Source: Kaistia sp. 32K (GTDB lineage Bacteria; Pseudomonadota; Alphaproteobacteria; Rhizobiales; Kaistiaceae). From it: 64,000 nt of DNA. The notes below the pieces were generated by a model. That model did not search any database. It was not told the DNA's origin and saw only the letters and a list, made by a program, of their open reading frames with translations. Of this stretch, positions 45,731 to 56,189 are shown in pieces. A program made the translations under genes and the position numbers. Within the stretch, counting starts at the first letter, position 1; each line of letters opens with the position of its first letter. Location: NCBI RefSeq assembly GCF_016629525.1, contig NZ_AP024269.1, forward strand, positions 3,472,001 through 3,536,000. Reading direction: 5' to 3'.

Positions 45731-46371
45731 GCGGATACCGCCCCGCCGGAGAGCTCGGCGCCATCGTTCGCCGGGCCTTCGCTCACCTGGCCGAGCACGA
45801 AGAACTGGCCGCCGGAAACAACGCCGATCTCGGCGCCGCGCTGTTCGAAATGATCCGCGAGCTCGTGCACGAGCGGCCGCGCCAGCCGGGCATCGAGGCC
45901 GCCCCGGACGCGGACATAGGGCACGAGCCCCTCGCCTTCTCCAGCCTCGGCGACGCGCAGCGGATGCTCGGCATCGACCGTGACGACGTCGCCGACATTG
46001 GTCCGGAAAACGAGGTTCTGCCTGCCTTCCGAGGTCTCGACCGCCATCTCGACCGCGAGGAACGGCACGTCGTCGACGCGGATGTCGAGCTTCTCGGCCG
46101 GCGTCACCAGCACATAGCCGCCATCCGCCTCGCGGCGCAGCACCGTCGAAAACAGCCGGACCAGCGCCTCGCGCAGGATCGGCCGGCCCTCGTGGTGCCA
46201 GGTTCCCGCCCGATCGATGCGGATGTCGATGGCGCCGCAATGGGCCGGATTCCAGAGATGCACGGGGGCCGGGCCACGGAAGGATCCGGCCCTGGCGATC
46301 AAGCCTGCGAGGGCCGAACCGTCCGCCGAATCCGGATCGGCCTTGGTTTCGCCCTGCTTTGTCACTGACAT
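45727..46371 (-). CDS. DUF1285 domain-containing protein
   Basis: A 214-residue soluble protein with the DUF1285 layout: VHLWNPAHCGAIDIRIDRAG, TWHHEGRPILREALVRLFST, then DGGYVLVTPAEKLDIRVDDV and VDAEHPLRVAEAGEGEGLVP. The family has a two-domain beta fold of unknown role and often stands beside a CoA pyrophosphatase gene, as here. ATG at 46371 gives the family length. It is divergent from moxR, with 116 bases between, and overlaps the NUDIX gene by four bases. Confidence 0.88.
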   Translation of the reverse strand: MSVTKQGETKADPDSADGSALAGLIARAGSFRGPAPVHLWNPAHCGAIDIRIDRAGTWHHEGRPILREALVRLFSTVLRREADGGYVLVTPAEKLDIRVDDVPFLAVEMAVETSEGRQNLVFRTNVGDVVTVDAEHPLRVAEAGEGEGLVPYVRVRGGLDARLARPLVHELADHFEQRGAEIGVVSGGQFFVLGQVSEGPANDGAELSGGAVSA

Positions 46372-46487
46372 GCTAACTTCATCCTTGCGCGCATGGCTGA
46401 CGTTGCCATGCCGGTCGTGCGAAGATTGTGAGAGGATCGAGTCACTCGAACCTCGTCGCGACCGCAACTGAAACTATATGGGCCGAT

Positions 46488-47504
<1,017 letters not shown>

Positions 47505-47508
47505 AGTC

Positions 47509-48429
47509 TTGACCGAACCGCGCGCCACCGTGCCGACATCCCGTCACGTCGGCACGACTCTGGCCGAGGCCAAGAGCCTTGCCCGCAGCCTGCCGGACCT
47601 TCTGGTCGAGGCGCGCCGTGTCGCGACCACGGTTCTGGCCGGCTGGCATGGCCGCCGCCGCGCGGGCCCCGGCGAGACCTTCTGGCAGTTCCGCCCCTTC
47701 GTCACCGGCGAGGCGCCCGGCCGGATCGACTGGCGCCGCTCGGCGCGCGACGAACACCTCTATGTCCGCGAGCGCGAATGGGAGGCCGCCCACACGGTCT
47801 GGCTCTCGGCCGATCTCTCGCCGTCGATGGATTTCCGCTCCAAGCTGGCGCTCGCCTCGAAGCGCGATCGCGCGCTCGTCATCCTGCTCGCGCTCGGCGA
47901 CCTGCTCGCCGCCGCCGGCGAGCGCATCGGCCTGCTCGGCCTCGGCGATCCCATCCTGTCGCGCAACGCCGCCGAACGGCTGGCTGAAACGCTGGCGATC
48001 TATGACGGCGCGGCGCAACCCGCCCTGCCCTCGGCAGCAAGGCTCGGCCGCTTCGCCGACCTGGTGCTGATCGGCGACTTTCTCGATCCCATCGACGAGA
48101 TCGAGGCGCGCCTCGCCGACTATGCCCGCCATGGCACGACCGCGCATCTCGTCGAGATCCGCGATCCCGTCGAGGAGATCTTCCCCTATGCCGGTCGCAC
48201 GGAATTCCGCGATCCGGAGAGCGGCGCGCTCTACACGATCGGCCGCGCCGAGCAGATCGGCGAGGAATATCGCAACCGGCTCATCGCGCGCCGCGAGACG
48301 CTGGCCGCCACCTGCCGCCGGCTCGGCTGGAGCTATCTGACCCACCGCACCGACCGGCCGGCGACGGAGCCGCTGCTCGCGCTGCATGCGCGCCTCTCGG
48401 CCCGCGTCAACGAGGGAGGGCGGCCATGA
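47509..48429 (+). CDS. DUF58 domain-containing protein
   Basis: A 306-residue protein with the DUF58 core: GRRRAGPGETFWQFRPFVTG, EAPGRIDWRRSARDEHLYVR and the VWA-like strand VWLSADLSPSMDF. DUF58 proteins are VWA-related partners of MoxR ATPases; the aspartate-serine-serine-like DLSPSMD stretch resembles a metal-ion site. The first plausible start is TTG at 47509, four bases after the moxR stop; an in-frame ATG at 47470 lies inside moxR and could be used instead. The stop overlaps the next start by four bases. Confidence 0.88.
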   Translation: MTEPRATVPTSRHVGTTLAEAKSLARSLPDLLVEARRVATTVLAGWHGRRRAGPGETFWQFRPFVTGEAPGRIDWRRSARDEHLYVREREWEAAHTVWLSADLSPSMDFRSKLALASKRDRALVILLALGDLLAAAGERIGLLGLGDPILSRNAAERLAETLAIYDGAAQPALPSAARLGRFADLVLIGDFLDPIDEIEARLADYARHGTTAHLVEIRDPVEEIFPYAGRTEFRDPESGALYTIGRAEQIGEEYRNRLIARRETLAATCRRLGWSYLTHRTDRPATEPLLALHARLSARVNEGGRP

Positions 48430-51248
48430 TCGCCGGTCTTCCCCTCGCCTTCGGCGCCCCGCTCGTCCTGACCGCACTGGTCTTGCTGCCGGCGATCTGG
48501 TGGCTTCTGAAGCTGACGCCGCCGCGCCCCCGGCTGGAGAGCTTCCCGCCGACGCGCATTCTCACCGAGATCGCCAAGCGCGACGAGCAGCCGGCGCGCA
48601 GCCCCTGGTGGCTGACGGCGCTTCGCCTGCTGCTCGCCGGGCTCGTCATCCTGGCCCTCGCCGCGCCGATCTGGCGGCCGACCGGCGAGAGCGCGCCGGG
48701 CGAAGGCCCGCTCCTCCTCGTCATCGACAATGACTGGGCGGCGGCGCGCGACTGGTCCACGCGGATCGACACCGCCCGCCGGATCGTCGAGCTCGCCGAA
48801 CGCTCCGGCCGCCCGATCGGCCTGATCGCCACGGCCGAGCCGCCCAACCAGCAATTCGCGCCGACAGACGGCGACGCGATCCGCACCCGCCTCGATGCGC
48901 TGGTGCCGCGCCCCTATGCGACCGACCGCAGCGCCATCGCCACGGCGCTGCAAACAGCCGCCGCCTCGGCGTCGTTCGGCGGCGTTGCCTGGCTCTCGAA
49001 CGGGCTCGGCGGTCCGGATGCCGACGATTTCTCGCGCTTCCTCGAGACCGCGATCCGCGCCCCCGTGACGATCTATGGCAAGGACGGCAAGCCGTTGCTC
49101 GGCCTCGCCGCCCCGGTTGCCACCGCCGACGCGCTGACGCTCTCGGTCCTGCGCGGCGAAGGCCCGGCCTTGACCGGCACGCTCGTCGCCCGCGACATGA
49201 AGGGCCGCTCGATCGGCGAGGCGCCGTTCGCCTTCAAGGCCAACGAATTGCGCACCGACGCCGCCTTCGCTCTGCCGTCCGAGCTCCGCAACGAGATCGT
49301 CCGGGTCGAGATCGCCGGAAACGCGACGGCCGGCGCCGTGCAACTGCTCGACGACCGCTTCAAGCGCCGCCGCATCGGCGTCATTTCCGGCGCGTCGAGC
49401 GACAATGCCCAGCCGCTGCTGTCGCCGCTCTACTACATCTCCCGCGCCGTGCAGCCCTTCGCCGACGTCATCGAGCCGCGCGACGCCAACGCCGCGAACG
49501 CCGTGCCGCAGATGATCGAGGCCGGGGCGGCGGTGATCGCCATGGCCGACATCGGCACGCTGACGCCGGACGTCGAGCAGAAGCTCGCCGACTGGGTCGA
49601 GGCCGGCGGCACGCTGCTGCGCTTCGCCGGCCCGCGGCTTGCCGCCGCCAGCGGCGAAACCGACACGCTGATCCCCGTGCGGCTGCGCGAAGGCGGCCGC
49701 GTGCTCGGCGGCAGCCTCTCCTGGTCGTCGCCGCAGCCGCTCGCCTCCTTCTCGGCGCAGAGCCCCTTCGCCGGGCTCGCCATCGCGCCCGACATCGAGG
49801 TTCGCCGCCAGGTCCTGGCCGAACCGGACGGCAATCTGCCGTCGCGCACCTGGGCGGCGCTTGGCGACGGCACGCCGCTGGTGACCGCCGCGCCGCTCGG
49901 CAAGGGCTGGCTGATCCTGTTCCATGTCACCGCCGACGCGAGCTGGTCGAACCTGCCGCTTTCCGGCACCTTCGTCGAGATGCTGCGCCGCATCGCCGCC
50001 TTCGCCTCGGTGCCGCAAGTCGACGCCGCCCGCGCCGTCGAAGGCGCGACGACGGCAGCAATGCTGCCGCCCTATCGCCTGCTCGACGGCTTCGGCCATT
50101 TCGTCACCAGCGATCCGCTGGCGCGGCCGCTTTCGGCGACAGGTCCGCTGCCGGCGCCGAGCCGCGACCATCCGCCGGGGCTCTACGGCGCCGATGACGG
50201 CTTCCGGGCGGTCAACGTGCTGGCGCCCGACGCGACCTTGCCGCCCTTCAACCCGGCCGCGACGATCGCCAATGCCGAAATCCGGCCCTATCCGACGACG
50301 GCGCCGACCGATCTCTCGCCCTATCTGCTCTTGGCGGCGCTCGCCTGCCTGATCGCCGACGCGCTCGCCGTGCTGTGGCTGAATGGCGGCCTCAGGATGC
50401 GGGCGCGCGCGGCAGCCCTCGTCATCGCCTGCCTGACGCTCGGCCATGCCTTCGCGCCGCCGCCGGCCCGCGCCGACGCGGCGAGCGACCAGTTCGCCAT
50501 GGATGCCGTCAACAAGTCGCGCCTCGCCTATGTCCGGACCGGCAATCAGGAGATCGACGACATGAGCGAGGCCGGCCTCGCCGGCCTGTCGCGCGCGCTC
50601 TCCGCCCGCACGGCGATGGAGCCGGACAATCCGCTCGGCGTCGACGTCGCCAAGGACGAGCTGAGCTTCTTCCCGCTGCTCTACTGGCCGATCGACCCGA
50701 ACGCGCCGATGCCCGACTCGGCGACGCTCGCCAAGATCGACGCCTACATGAAGCAGGGCGGCTCGATCCTGTTCGACACGCGCGACGAGCTGGAACGGGC
50801 GCCGGGCACGACGGGCTTCGGCGGCACGCCGGCGGCCGAGCGGCTGCGCACCATGCTCTCCGGCCTCGACATCCCGCCGCTCGAGCCGGTGCCGTCCAAC
50901 CACGTGCTGACCAAGGCATTCTACCTGCTCGAGGACTTCCCCGGCCGCTATAGCGGCGGCCCGCTCTGGGTCGAGGCCTCGCCGCCCGAGGACGACGCGG
51001 CGGCGGCCGCGCGCCCGGCCCGGCCGGGCGACGGCGTCTCGTCGATCCTGATCACCGAGAACGACATGGCCGCCGCCTGGGCGACCGATCCGGATGGCCG
51101 CTTCCTGGTCCCGACCATCCCGCCCGACCCGCGCCAGCGCGAGCTCGCCTACCGGACCGGAATCAACATCGTCATGTACACGCTGACCGGCAACTACAAG
51201 GCCGACCAGGTGCATGTGCCGGCCCTGCTCGAGAGGCTTGGACAGTGA
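48426..51248 (+). CDS. BatA/DUF4159 domain membrane protein
   Basis: A 940-residue protein. The N-terminal BatA segment has a first helix near 8-28 and a second near 60-80 (LTALRLLLAGLVILALAAPI). A large periplasm- or cytoplasm-facing middle part resembles a VWA fold (LLLVIDNDWAAARDWSTR) and a class I amidotransferase-like region around 300-430. Further helices near 635-675 precede the C-terminal DUF4159 domain (SFFPLLYWPIDPN, GGSILFDTRDEL). Members sit with MoxR and DUF58 genes; the complex is linked to aerotolerance in Bacteroides, but its role in alphaproteobacteria is unknown. ATGA overlap with DUF58. Confidence 0.88.
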   Translation: MIAGLPLAFGAPLVLTALVLLPAIWWLLKLTPPRPRLESFPPTRILTEIAKRDEQPARSPWWLTALRLLLAGLVILALAAPIWRPTGESAPGEGPLLLVIDNDWAAARDWSTRIDTARRIVELAERSGRPIGLIATAEPPNQQFAPTDGDAIRTRLDALVPRPYATDRSAIATALQTAAASASFGGVAWLSNGLGGPDADDFSRFLETAIRAPVTIYGKDGKPLLGLAAPVATADALTLSVLRGEGPALTGTLVARDMKGRSIGEAPFAFKANELRTDAAFALPSELRNEIVRVEIAGNATAGAVQLLDDRFKRRRIGVISGASSDNAQPLLSPLYYISRAVQPFADVIEPRDANAANAVPQMIEAGAAVIAMADIGTLTPDVEQKLADWVEAGGTLLRFAGPRLAAASGETDTLIPVRLREGGRVLGGSLSWSSPQPLASFSAQSPFAGLAIAPDIEVRRQVLAEPDGNLPSRTWAALGDGTPLVTAAPLGKGWLILFHVTADASWSNLPLSGTFVEMLRRIAAFASVPQVDAARAVEGATTAAMLPPYRLLDGFGHFVTSDPLARPLSATGPLPAPSRDHPPGLYGADDGFRAVNVLAPDATLPPFNPAATIANAEIRPYPTTAPTDLSPYLLLAALACLIADALAVLWLNGGLRMRARAAALVIACLTLGHAFAPPPARADAASDQFAMDAVNKSRLAYVRTGNQEIDDMSEAGLAGLSRALSARTAMEPDNPLGVDVAKDELSFFPLLYWPIDPNAPMPDSATLAKIDAYMKQGGSILFDTRDELERAPGTTGFGGTPAAERLRTMLSGLDIPPLEPVPSNHVLTKAFYLLEDFPGRYSGGPLWVEASPPEDDAAAAARPARPGDGVSSILITENDMAAAWATDPDGRFLVPTIPPDPRQRELAYRTGINIVMYTLTGNYKADQVHVPALLERLGQ

Positions 51249-51261
51249 AGAGGGCTGGACA

Positions 51262-53340
51262 GTGAACTGGTCGCTGACCTTCGCGCCGCTGATCCCGCTG
51301 ACCTGGCTGACGGCGCTGGCCGTCGTCGGCCTGCTCGCGATCGCGCCGCTGCTCATCCGGCGGATGCGCGGCGCCTGGATCCGCCTCGCCGCACTTGCCG
51401 CCCTCGTCGCCGCGCTCGCCGGCCCGGTTCTCCTCGCCGAGGACCGCCAGCCGCTGCCGACGGTCGTCGCCGTCGTCGTCGACAAGAGCGCCAGCCAGGA
51501 TCTCGACGGCCGCGCCGCGACCACCGAGGCCGCGCGCGACGCGCTGACGAAGCGCCTCGGCGACCTCCGCAACATCGAGATCCGCACCGTCGAGGCCGGC
51601 GGCAAGACCGGCGCGGCCCCTGTCGACGGCACGGAACTGTTCACCGCGCTCGGCACCGCGCTCGCCGACGTCGCGCCGGAGCGGCTCGGCGCCGTCGTCA
51701 TGCTGACCGATGGCGAGGTGCACGACGTGCCGCTGCCGGCCGGCTCTCCCTTCGGCGGCGCGCCGCTGCACGCGCTGATTTCCGGCCATGACGACGAGCG
51801 CGACCGCCAGATGGTGATCCGCTCCGCCCCCCGCTTCGCCATCGTCGGCGAGAGCCAGATCATCGAATATACCGTGCTCGACCAGGGTGCGCCCTCGAAC
51901 GAGCCGGTCCGCGTCACCATCAGCCGCGACGGCGAGCCGCTCGCCACCGAGACGGTGACGCCGGGCGCGCTCAACCGCTTCCCGATCGAGATCAGCCATG
52001 CAGGCCAGAACATCGTCGAGTTCGAGGCGGCCCCGCTCGACGGCGAGCTGACGACGGTCAACAACCGCGCCGCCGCCGTCATCGACGGCATCCGCGAGAA
52101 TCTCCGCGTCCTGCTGGTTTCCGGCGAGCCGCATGCCGGCGAGCGGATCTGGCGCAACCTGCTGAAGTCAGACGCCGCGGTCGACCTCGTGCATTTCACC
52201 ATCCTGCGCCCGCCGGAGAAGCAGGACGGCACGCCGATCAACGAATTGTCGCTGATCGCCTTCCCGACCCGCGAGCTGTTCTCGGTCAAGATCGACCAAT
52301 TCGACCTGATCATCTTCGACCGCTACGCGCAGCGCGGCGTGCTGCCGACGGTCTATTTCGACAACATCGCCCGCTATGTCCGCGAAGGCGGCGCGCTGCT
52401 CGTCGCCTCCGGGCCGGACTATGCCTCCGACGACAGCCTCTATGCGACGCCGCTCGCCGATGTGCTGCCGGCAGCGCCCACCGGCCGCGTGCTAGAAAAG
52501 CCGTTCAGCCCGCGCGTCACCGATCTCGGCCAGCGCCATCCCGTGACGCGCGGCCTCGAAGGCGCCAATTCGGAGCCGCCGCGCTGGAGCCGCTGGTTCC
52601 GCCAGGTCGAGGTCGACAAGCCCGACGGCGAGGTGATCATGAAGGGCGCCGACGACGATCCGCTGCTGGTGCTGCAGCGCGAGGGCAAGGGCCGCGTGGC
52701 GCTGCTGCTTTCCGACCAGGTCTGGCTCTGGGCCCGCGGCTTCGAGGGCGGCGGCCCGCATGTCGACCTGCTGCGCCGGCTGGCGCACTGGCTGATGAAG
52801 GAGCCGGACCTGGAAGAGGAGGCGCTCCGGGCGACGGCGCGCGGCGCCACGCTCGCCATCGAGCGCCAGACCATGCAGGAGACGATCGGCCCGGTGACGG
52901 TGATCGCCCCCTCCGGCGCGACGCGGACCCTGACGCTCGCCCCGGCCGGACCCGGCCGGTTCCAGATCGAGATGCCGGCCGACGAGATCGGCCTCTGGCG
53001 CGTCGAGGACGGCGAACGCCGCGCCTTCGCCCATGTCGGCCCCGCCAATCCGCGCGAATTCACCGACGTGATCTCGACCTTCGACAAGCTCGGGCCCGTC
53101 GTGCAGGCGACCGGCGGGCATATCGCCCGCATGGCCTCGGCGGACGGCACGCTGGAGACGCCGCGCATCCTGCCGATGCAGGCCGGCCGCGCCATGTCGG
53201 GCCGCGACTGGATGGGTGTGCGCATGACCGAGGCCTCGGTGCTCCGGGGTGTCGACCGCTGGCCGCTCTTCTCCGGTTTCCTCGGCCTCGCCGCCCTCCT
53301 CGGCGTCATGGCCGCGACCTGGTACCGCGAGGGGCGGTAG
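51262..53340 (+). CDS. VWA/glutamine amidotransferase-like membrane protein
   Basis: A 692-residue protein with two N-terminal membrane helices (about 8-30 and 38-56), a VWA-like domain starting VVAVVVDKSASQDLDGRA, with VVMLTDGEVHD further on, a class I amidotransferase-like region near 295-440 (LRVLLVSGEPHAGERIWRN, GGALLVASGPDYASDDS), and a C-terminal anchor (PLFSGFLGLAALLGVMAATW). It is the last gene of the moxR operon. GTG at 51262 lies in the second copy of a short duplication whose first copy holds the previous stop. Substrate and partners are unknown beyond the operon. Confidence 0.87.
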   Translation: MNWSLTFAPLIPLTWLTALAVVGLLAIAPLLIRRMRGAWIRLAALAALVAALAGPVLLAEDRQPLPTVVAVVVDKSASQDLDGRAATTEAARDALTKRLGDLRNIEIRTVEAGGKTGAAPVDGTELFTALGTALADVAPERLGAVVMLTDGEVHDVPLPAGSPFGGAPLHALISGHDDERDRQMVIRSAPRFAIVGESQIIEYTVLDQGAPSNEPVRVTISRDGEPLATETVTPGALNRFPIEISHAGQNIVEFEAAPLDGELTTVNNRAAAVIDGIRENLRVLLVSGEPHAGERIWRNLLKSDAAVDLVHFTILRPPEKQDGTPINELSLIAFPTRELFSVKIDQFDLIIFDRYAQRGVLPTVYFDNIARYVREGGALLVASGPDYASDDSLYATPLADVLPAAPTGRVLEKPFSPRVTDLGQRHPVTRGLEGANSEPPRWSRWFRQVEVDKPDGEVIMKGADDDPLLVLQREGKGRVALLLSDQVWLWARGFEGGGPHVDLLRRLAHWLMKEPDLEEEALRATARGATLAIERQTMQETIGPVTVIAPSGATRTLTLAPAGPGRFQIEMPADEIGLWRVEDGERRAFAHVGPANPREFTDVISTFDKLGPVVQATGGHIARMASADGTLETPRILPMQAGRAMSGRDWMGVRMTEASVLRGVDRWPLFSGFLGLAALLGVMAATWYREGR

Positions 53341-53379
53341 TCACGCTTCGGGACGGTGGGACCATCGTGCCCACGCTCG

Positions 53380-53486
53380 CCGTCATCCCGGCCTCCGAGC
53401 CGGGATCCATGCAGCCGAGGCGCCGGGAGGCTCGCGCGATCGGCTTCACGGCCGTGGTGGATCCCTGCTTTCGCAGGGATGACGGC
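53380..53486. repeat. Intergenic repeat family A, copy 6
   Basis: CGTCATCCCGGCCTCCGAGC at the left and CCCTGCTTTCGCAGGGATGA at the right, as in copy 1, about 40 bases after the end of the moxR operon. Confidence 0.85.
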
Positions 53487-53530
53487 GGAGGTAGAGGCGT
53501 CTCGCTGGAGAAAGTGGGTCGAGGCCTGCC

Positions 53531-54031
53531 CTACCCTGCCCGTTCCACCGCGCCGCCGAGGCCTTCCAGCGCGTCGTCGGTGAGCGGGCAGACGAGGATC
53601 CGGGCCGGATCGGCCGGCGCCGGCAGGCTGACCTGGTAGGGCTTCAGGCGGACGAAGCCGAACGGGCCATAATAGGGCTCGTCGCCGACCAGCAGGATGA
53701 CGGTGTGGCCGGCCTCGCGCGCAGCGGCGATCGCGGTCCGCATCAGCGACTTGCCCGCGCCCCTGCCCTTCCAGTCCGGCACCACGACGAGCGGGCCGAG
53801 CAGGATCGCCTTCCGGCCGCCGATGCGGATCGGCGTCAGCCGGACCGAACCGATCAGCCGCTCACCGCTCTTGGCGACGAAGGAAAGCTCAGGATCCTGC
53901 GGCACCCCTTCGCGCAGCAGCGAGGCCGCGCGGGCGAACCGGCCGGGCCCGAACGAGATCTCGTGCAGGGCTTCGATGGCGGCGTCGTCAGCAGGCTGCT
54001 CGGAGAGGACCGTGAAGGAGTCGATTTTCAT
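53531..54031 (-). CDS. GNAT family N-acetyltransferase
   Basis: A 166-residue acetyltransferase with the acetyl-CoA loop in LVVVPDWKGRGAGKSLMRTA, the strand AGHTVILLVGDEPYYGPFGF and a C-terminal strand. It resembles the YhbS-like group of GNAT enzymes, where a start rich in acidic residues (MKIDSFTVLSEQPADDAAIE) is common. The acceptor is unknown. ATG at 54031 is chosen; an upstream frame adds 36 residues with no GNAT feature. It stands alone between two unrelated genes. Confidence 0.88.
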   Translation of the reverse strand: MKIDSFTVLSEQPADDAAIEALHEISFGPGRFARAASLLREGVPQDPELSFVAKSGERLIGSVRLTPIRIGGRKAILLGPLVVVPDWKGRGAGKSLMRTAIAAAREAGHTVILLVGDEPYYGPFGFVRLKPYQVSLPAPADPARILVCPLTDDALEGLGGAVERAG

Positions 54032-54234
54032 GGGAGGCGTCTCGTCGGAAGGGCATGTCACTGTCCGACGGACACGGGCGTCAATCGCGGCGCATCCTCG
54101 GGACGAACAGTCGAACGGCATCGCGTGACGTGAAGTCACGGCCGTCGGTTCGTCGTCGCAGAAGAAGGCTCGGAGTCATGTCAGGTTCCGGAACGCAATG
54201 AACCGCGCATAGCATGGGTCGGCGGCCTCGGCAA

Positions 54235-54690
54235 TCACCAATGCGCCGAGGCGGGCACCCGGTCTAAAATCTCGCCGAGACGCCGCCGCGTCGCCGGCGT
54301 CGTCGCCTCGGGCAAAGCGCCGGGATCGAAGAAGCCGGCCTCGGCGATCTCGCGGTTGGGATAGGCGGGCGGAGCCGGCCGGTCGAAATCGTACGAGACG
54401 AAGACCACGACATGATCGCGCCGCCGCTTCGGATTGACGTAGATGCCGAAGAGCGACGGCGATGCGCCAAGTATGATGCCGCCCTCCTCGCGCAGTTCCC
54501 GCGCCAGCGCCTCAGCCGCGCTCTCGCCCCGCTCGACGCCGCCGCCCGGCAGATACCATCCCGGCGTATAGGAATGGCGGACCAGGAACACCCGCCCGTC
54601 GGCATCAAAACAGGCGCCGCGCACGCCGAGCGTCATGCCGCGAAGCACCGGCGCGGCCAGGCCGCCAAGACGAGCGAGAAAGGAGTACAT
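54235..54690 (-). CDS. NUDIX domain-containing hydrolase
   Basis: A 151-residue NUDIX protein: GVRGACFDADGRVFLVRHSY, PGWYLPGGGVERGESAAEAL and the catalytic helix RELREEGGI. The fold ends YPNREIAEAGFFDPGALPEA. Substrate cannot be told; small NUDIX enzymes act on nucleotides or sugar nucleotides. ATG at 54690 follows AGGGCT-type weak sites; the longer frame (to 54933) is unlikely because it runs through a low-similarity arginine-rich segment and the divergent gene's leader. Confidence 0.85.
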   Translation of the reverse strand: MYSFLARLGGLAAPVLRGMTLGVRGACFDADGRVFLVRHSYTPGWYLPGGGVERGESAAEALARELREEGGIILGASPSLFGIYVNPKRRRDHVVVFVSYDFDRPAPPAYPNREIAEAGFFDPGALPEATTPATRRRLGEILDRVPASAHW

Positions 54691-54983
54691 GCCGATCGGT
54701 CCGTTCCGGAAGGGCTGTGATAGGAGGACAACAACGGCAGCGCCGCCTCCACCTTGATAAGGCATGCGCAACAAACATGGCAGCGTCGCGTCCGGCGGTC
54801 TGGCAGGCCGGCCTCGGGTTTCCCAAATCCTCTTCAGATGCGGCGGATCACCTGACCGATCCGCCCGGCGGCGCCCCATGTTGGCGCCGTTTGCTTTTAT
54901 GCGGTCAGCGGCCGTCCCGACGATGCGCCGCATGCCGGTTGCGGCGTTGCAACTGGACGGGTGCGTCCGGCTTCGCTAAGCCG

Positions 54984-55886
54984 ATGACGATGTTCGTGCT
55001 CGCCCACCTCTCCGATCCGCATCTCGGCCCGCTGCCGCGTCCGCGCACGCTGGAGCTCGCCTCGAAGCGGGTGCTCGGCTACGTCAACTGGCGGCGCAAC
55101 CGCGTCCGTTCGCTCGGCGGCGAAGTGCTGGCGGGGCTGATCGAGGACATGCTGGCCCGTACGCCGGACCACATCGCCGTCACCGGCGACCTCGTCAACA
55201 TCGCCCTTCCCGCCGAGATCGTCGCCGCCGGCGACTGGCTGAAGGCGGTCGGCGCGCCGCACGACGTCTCCTTCGTGCCCGGCAATCACGATGCCTATGT
55301 TCCGGGCGCGCTCGCCAAGGCGCTGGCGCTCTGGGCGCCCTATGTGACCGGCGACGAAGGCACGCCGCTCGGCCGCGTCACCTTCCCCTATCTGCGCCGC
55401 CGCGGCCCCGCCGCCATCATCGGCGTCTCCAGCGCCCGCGCCTCGGCGCCGTTCATGGCGACCGGCCATGTCGAGGCTTCGACGCTGCCGCTCCTGCGCG
55501 ACATGCTGATCCGCGCCCGCGACGAAGGCCTTTACCGCGTCGTGCTGATCCATCACCCGCCCTTCAAGAAGGCGACGGCCTGGCACAAGCGCCTGGTCGG
55601 CGCCGGGCGCATCCGCGCCCTGATCAAGGAAGTCGGCGCCGAGCTGATCCTGCACGGCCACACCCATATCGACAGCTTCGAGAGCATCGAGGGGCCGGAA
55701 GGCCGCGTGCCGGTGATCGGCGTGCCGTCCGCCGCCAACGCCCCCGGCGGCCACAAGCCGGCCGGCCGCTACAATCTGTTCGGCATCGAGGGCGAACCGG
55801 GCAACTGGCGCTGCTCGCTCGTCGAGCGCGGCTACGGCGCGCCCGGCACCGGCATCGAGGTGATCCGCGAACGGCGGGTGGGGTAG
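54984..55886 (+). CDS. Metallophosphoesterase (calcineurin-like)
   Basis: A 300-residue enzyme with the five metal-binding motifs in order: LAHLSDPHLGPL, VTGDLVN, PGNHDAYV, LIHHPPFKK and LHGHTHIDSF. The group includes cyclic-nucleotide and phospholipid-derived substrates, but the sequence does not decide. ATG at 54984 is used; the frame is open far upstream without family features. It is divergent from a NUDIX gene, an order seen in several Rhizobiales. Confidence 0.9.
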   Translation: MTMFVLAHLSDPHLGPLPRPRTLELASKRVLGYVNWRRNRVRSLGGEVLAGLIEDMLARTPDHIAVTGDLVNIALPAEIVAAGDWLKAVGAPHDVSFVPGNHDAYVPGALAKALALWAPYVTGDEGTPLGRVTFPYLRRRGPAAIIGVSSARASAPFMATGHVEASTLPLLRDMLIRARDEGLYRVVLIHHPPFKKATAWHKRLVGAGRIRALIKEVGAELILHGHTHIDSFESIEGPEGRVPVIGVPSAANAPGGHKPAGRYNLFGIEGEPGNWRCSLVERGYGAPGTGIEVIRERRVG

Positions 55887-55926
55887 CGGCCTCCGGCCGG
55901 CATGCGCTGGCCTGCGCAACATGCTC

Positions 55927-55960
55927 GCCGTCATCCCGGGCTTGACCCGGGATCCATGCA
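55927..55960. repeat. Intergenic repeat family A, half copy 7
   Basis: GCCGTCATCCCGGGCTTGAC and CCGGGATCCATGCA; only one end of an A element is present, with a hairpin CCCGGGCTTGACCCGGG. Confidence 0.75.
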
Positions 55961-56006
55961 GCCGAAGCCTCCGCCTTGCGGATCCCGCATGTCCGCTGCG
56001 CGCTCC

Positions 56007-56158
56007 ACCATCATCCTGAGGTGCTTCGCGTAAGCGAAGCCTCGAAGGAGGATCCAGCGGGCACTCCGGTTTGCAGACGACGTCCATCGGACGACATCAG
56101 GAGCGTTCCCTGGACCCTCCTTCGAGGCCCGGCTTCGCCGGGCACCTCAGGATGATGG
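56007..56158. repeat. Intergenic repeat family B, copy 2
   Basis: Ends ACCATCATCCTGAGGTGCTT and CACCTCAGGATGATGG with inner CTCGAAGGAGGATCCAG and CTGGACCCTCCTTCGAG. Matches the copy at 25673 in opposite inner order. Confidence 0.85.
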
Positions 56159-56189
56159 CCGGGTTTCGGGGAATACGGTCCGGAGCCCC

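Larger units (their letters stand above)
55887..56189. other. Repeat-filled intergenic region
   Basis: 303 bases between convergent genes with no coding frame of note. It contains a half family A copy (55927-55960) and a full family B copy (56007-56158), leaving little else. Confidence 0.75.

Noticed and set aside
48333..52313. A 1326-codon open frame on the minus strand
   Set aside because: It is antisense to the DUF58, DUF4159 and VWA genes, which have clear families, coupled junctions and normal lengths. Long antisense frames arise from GC-rich codon bias.
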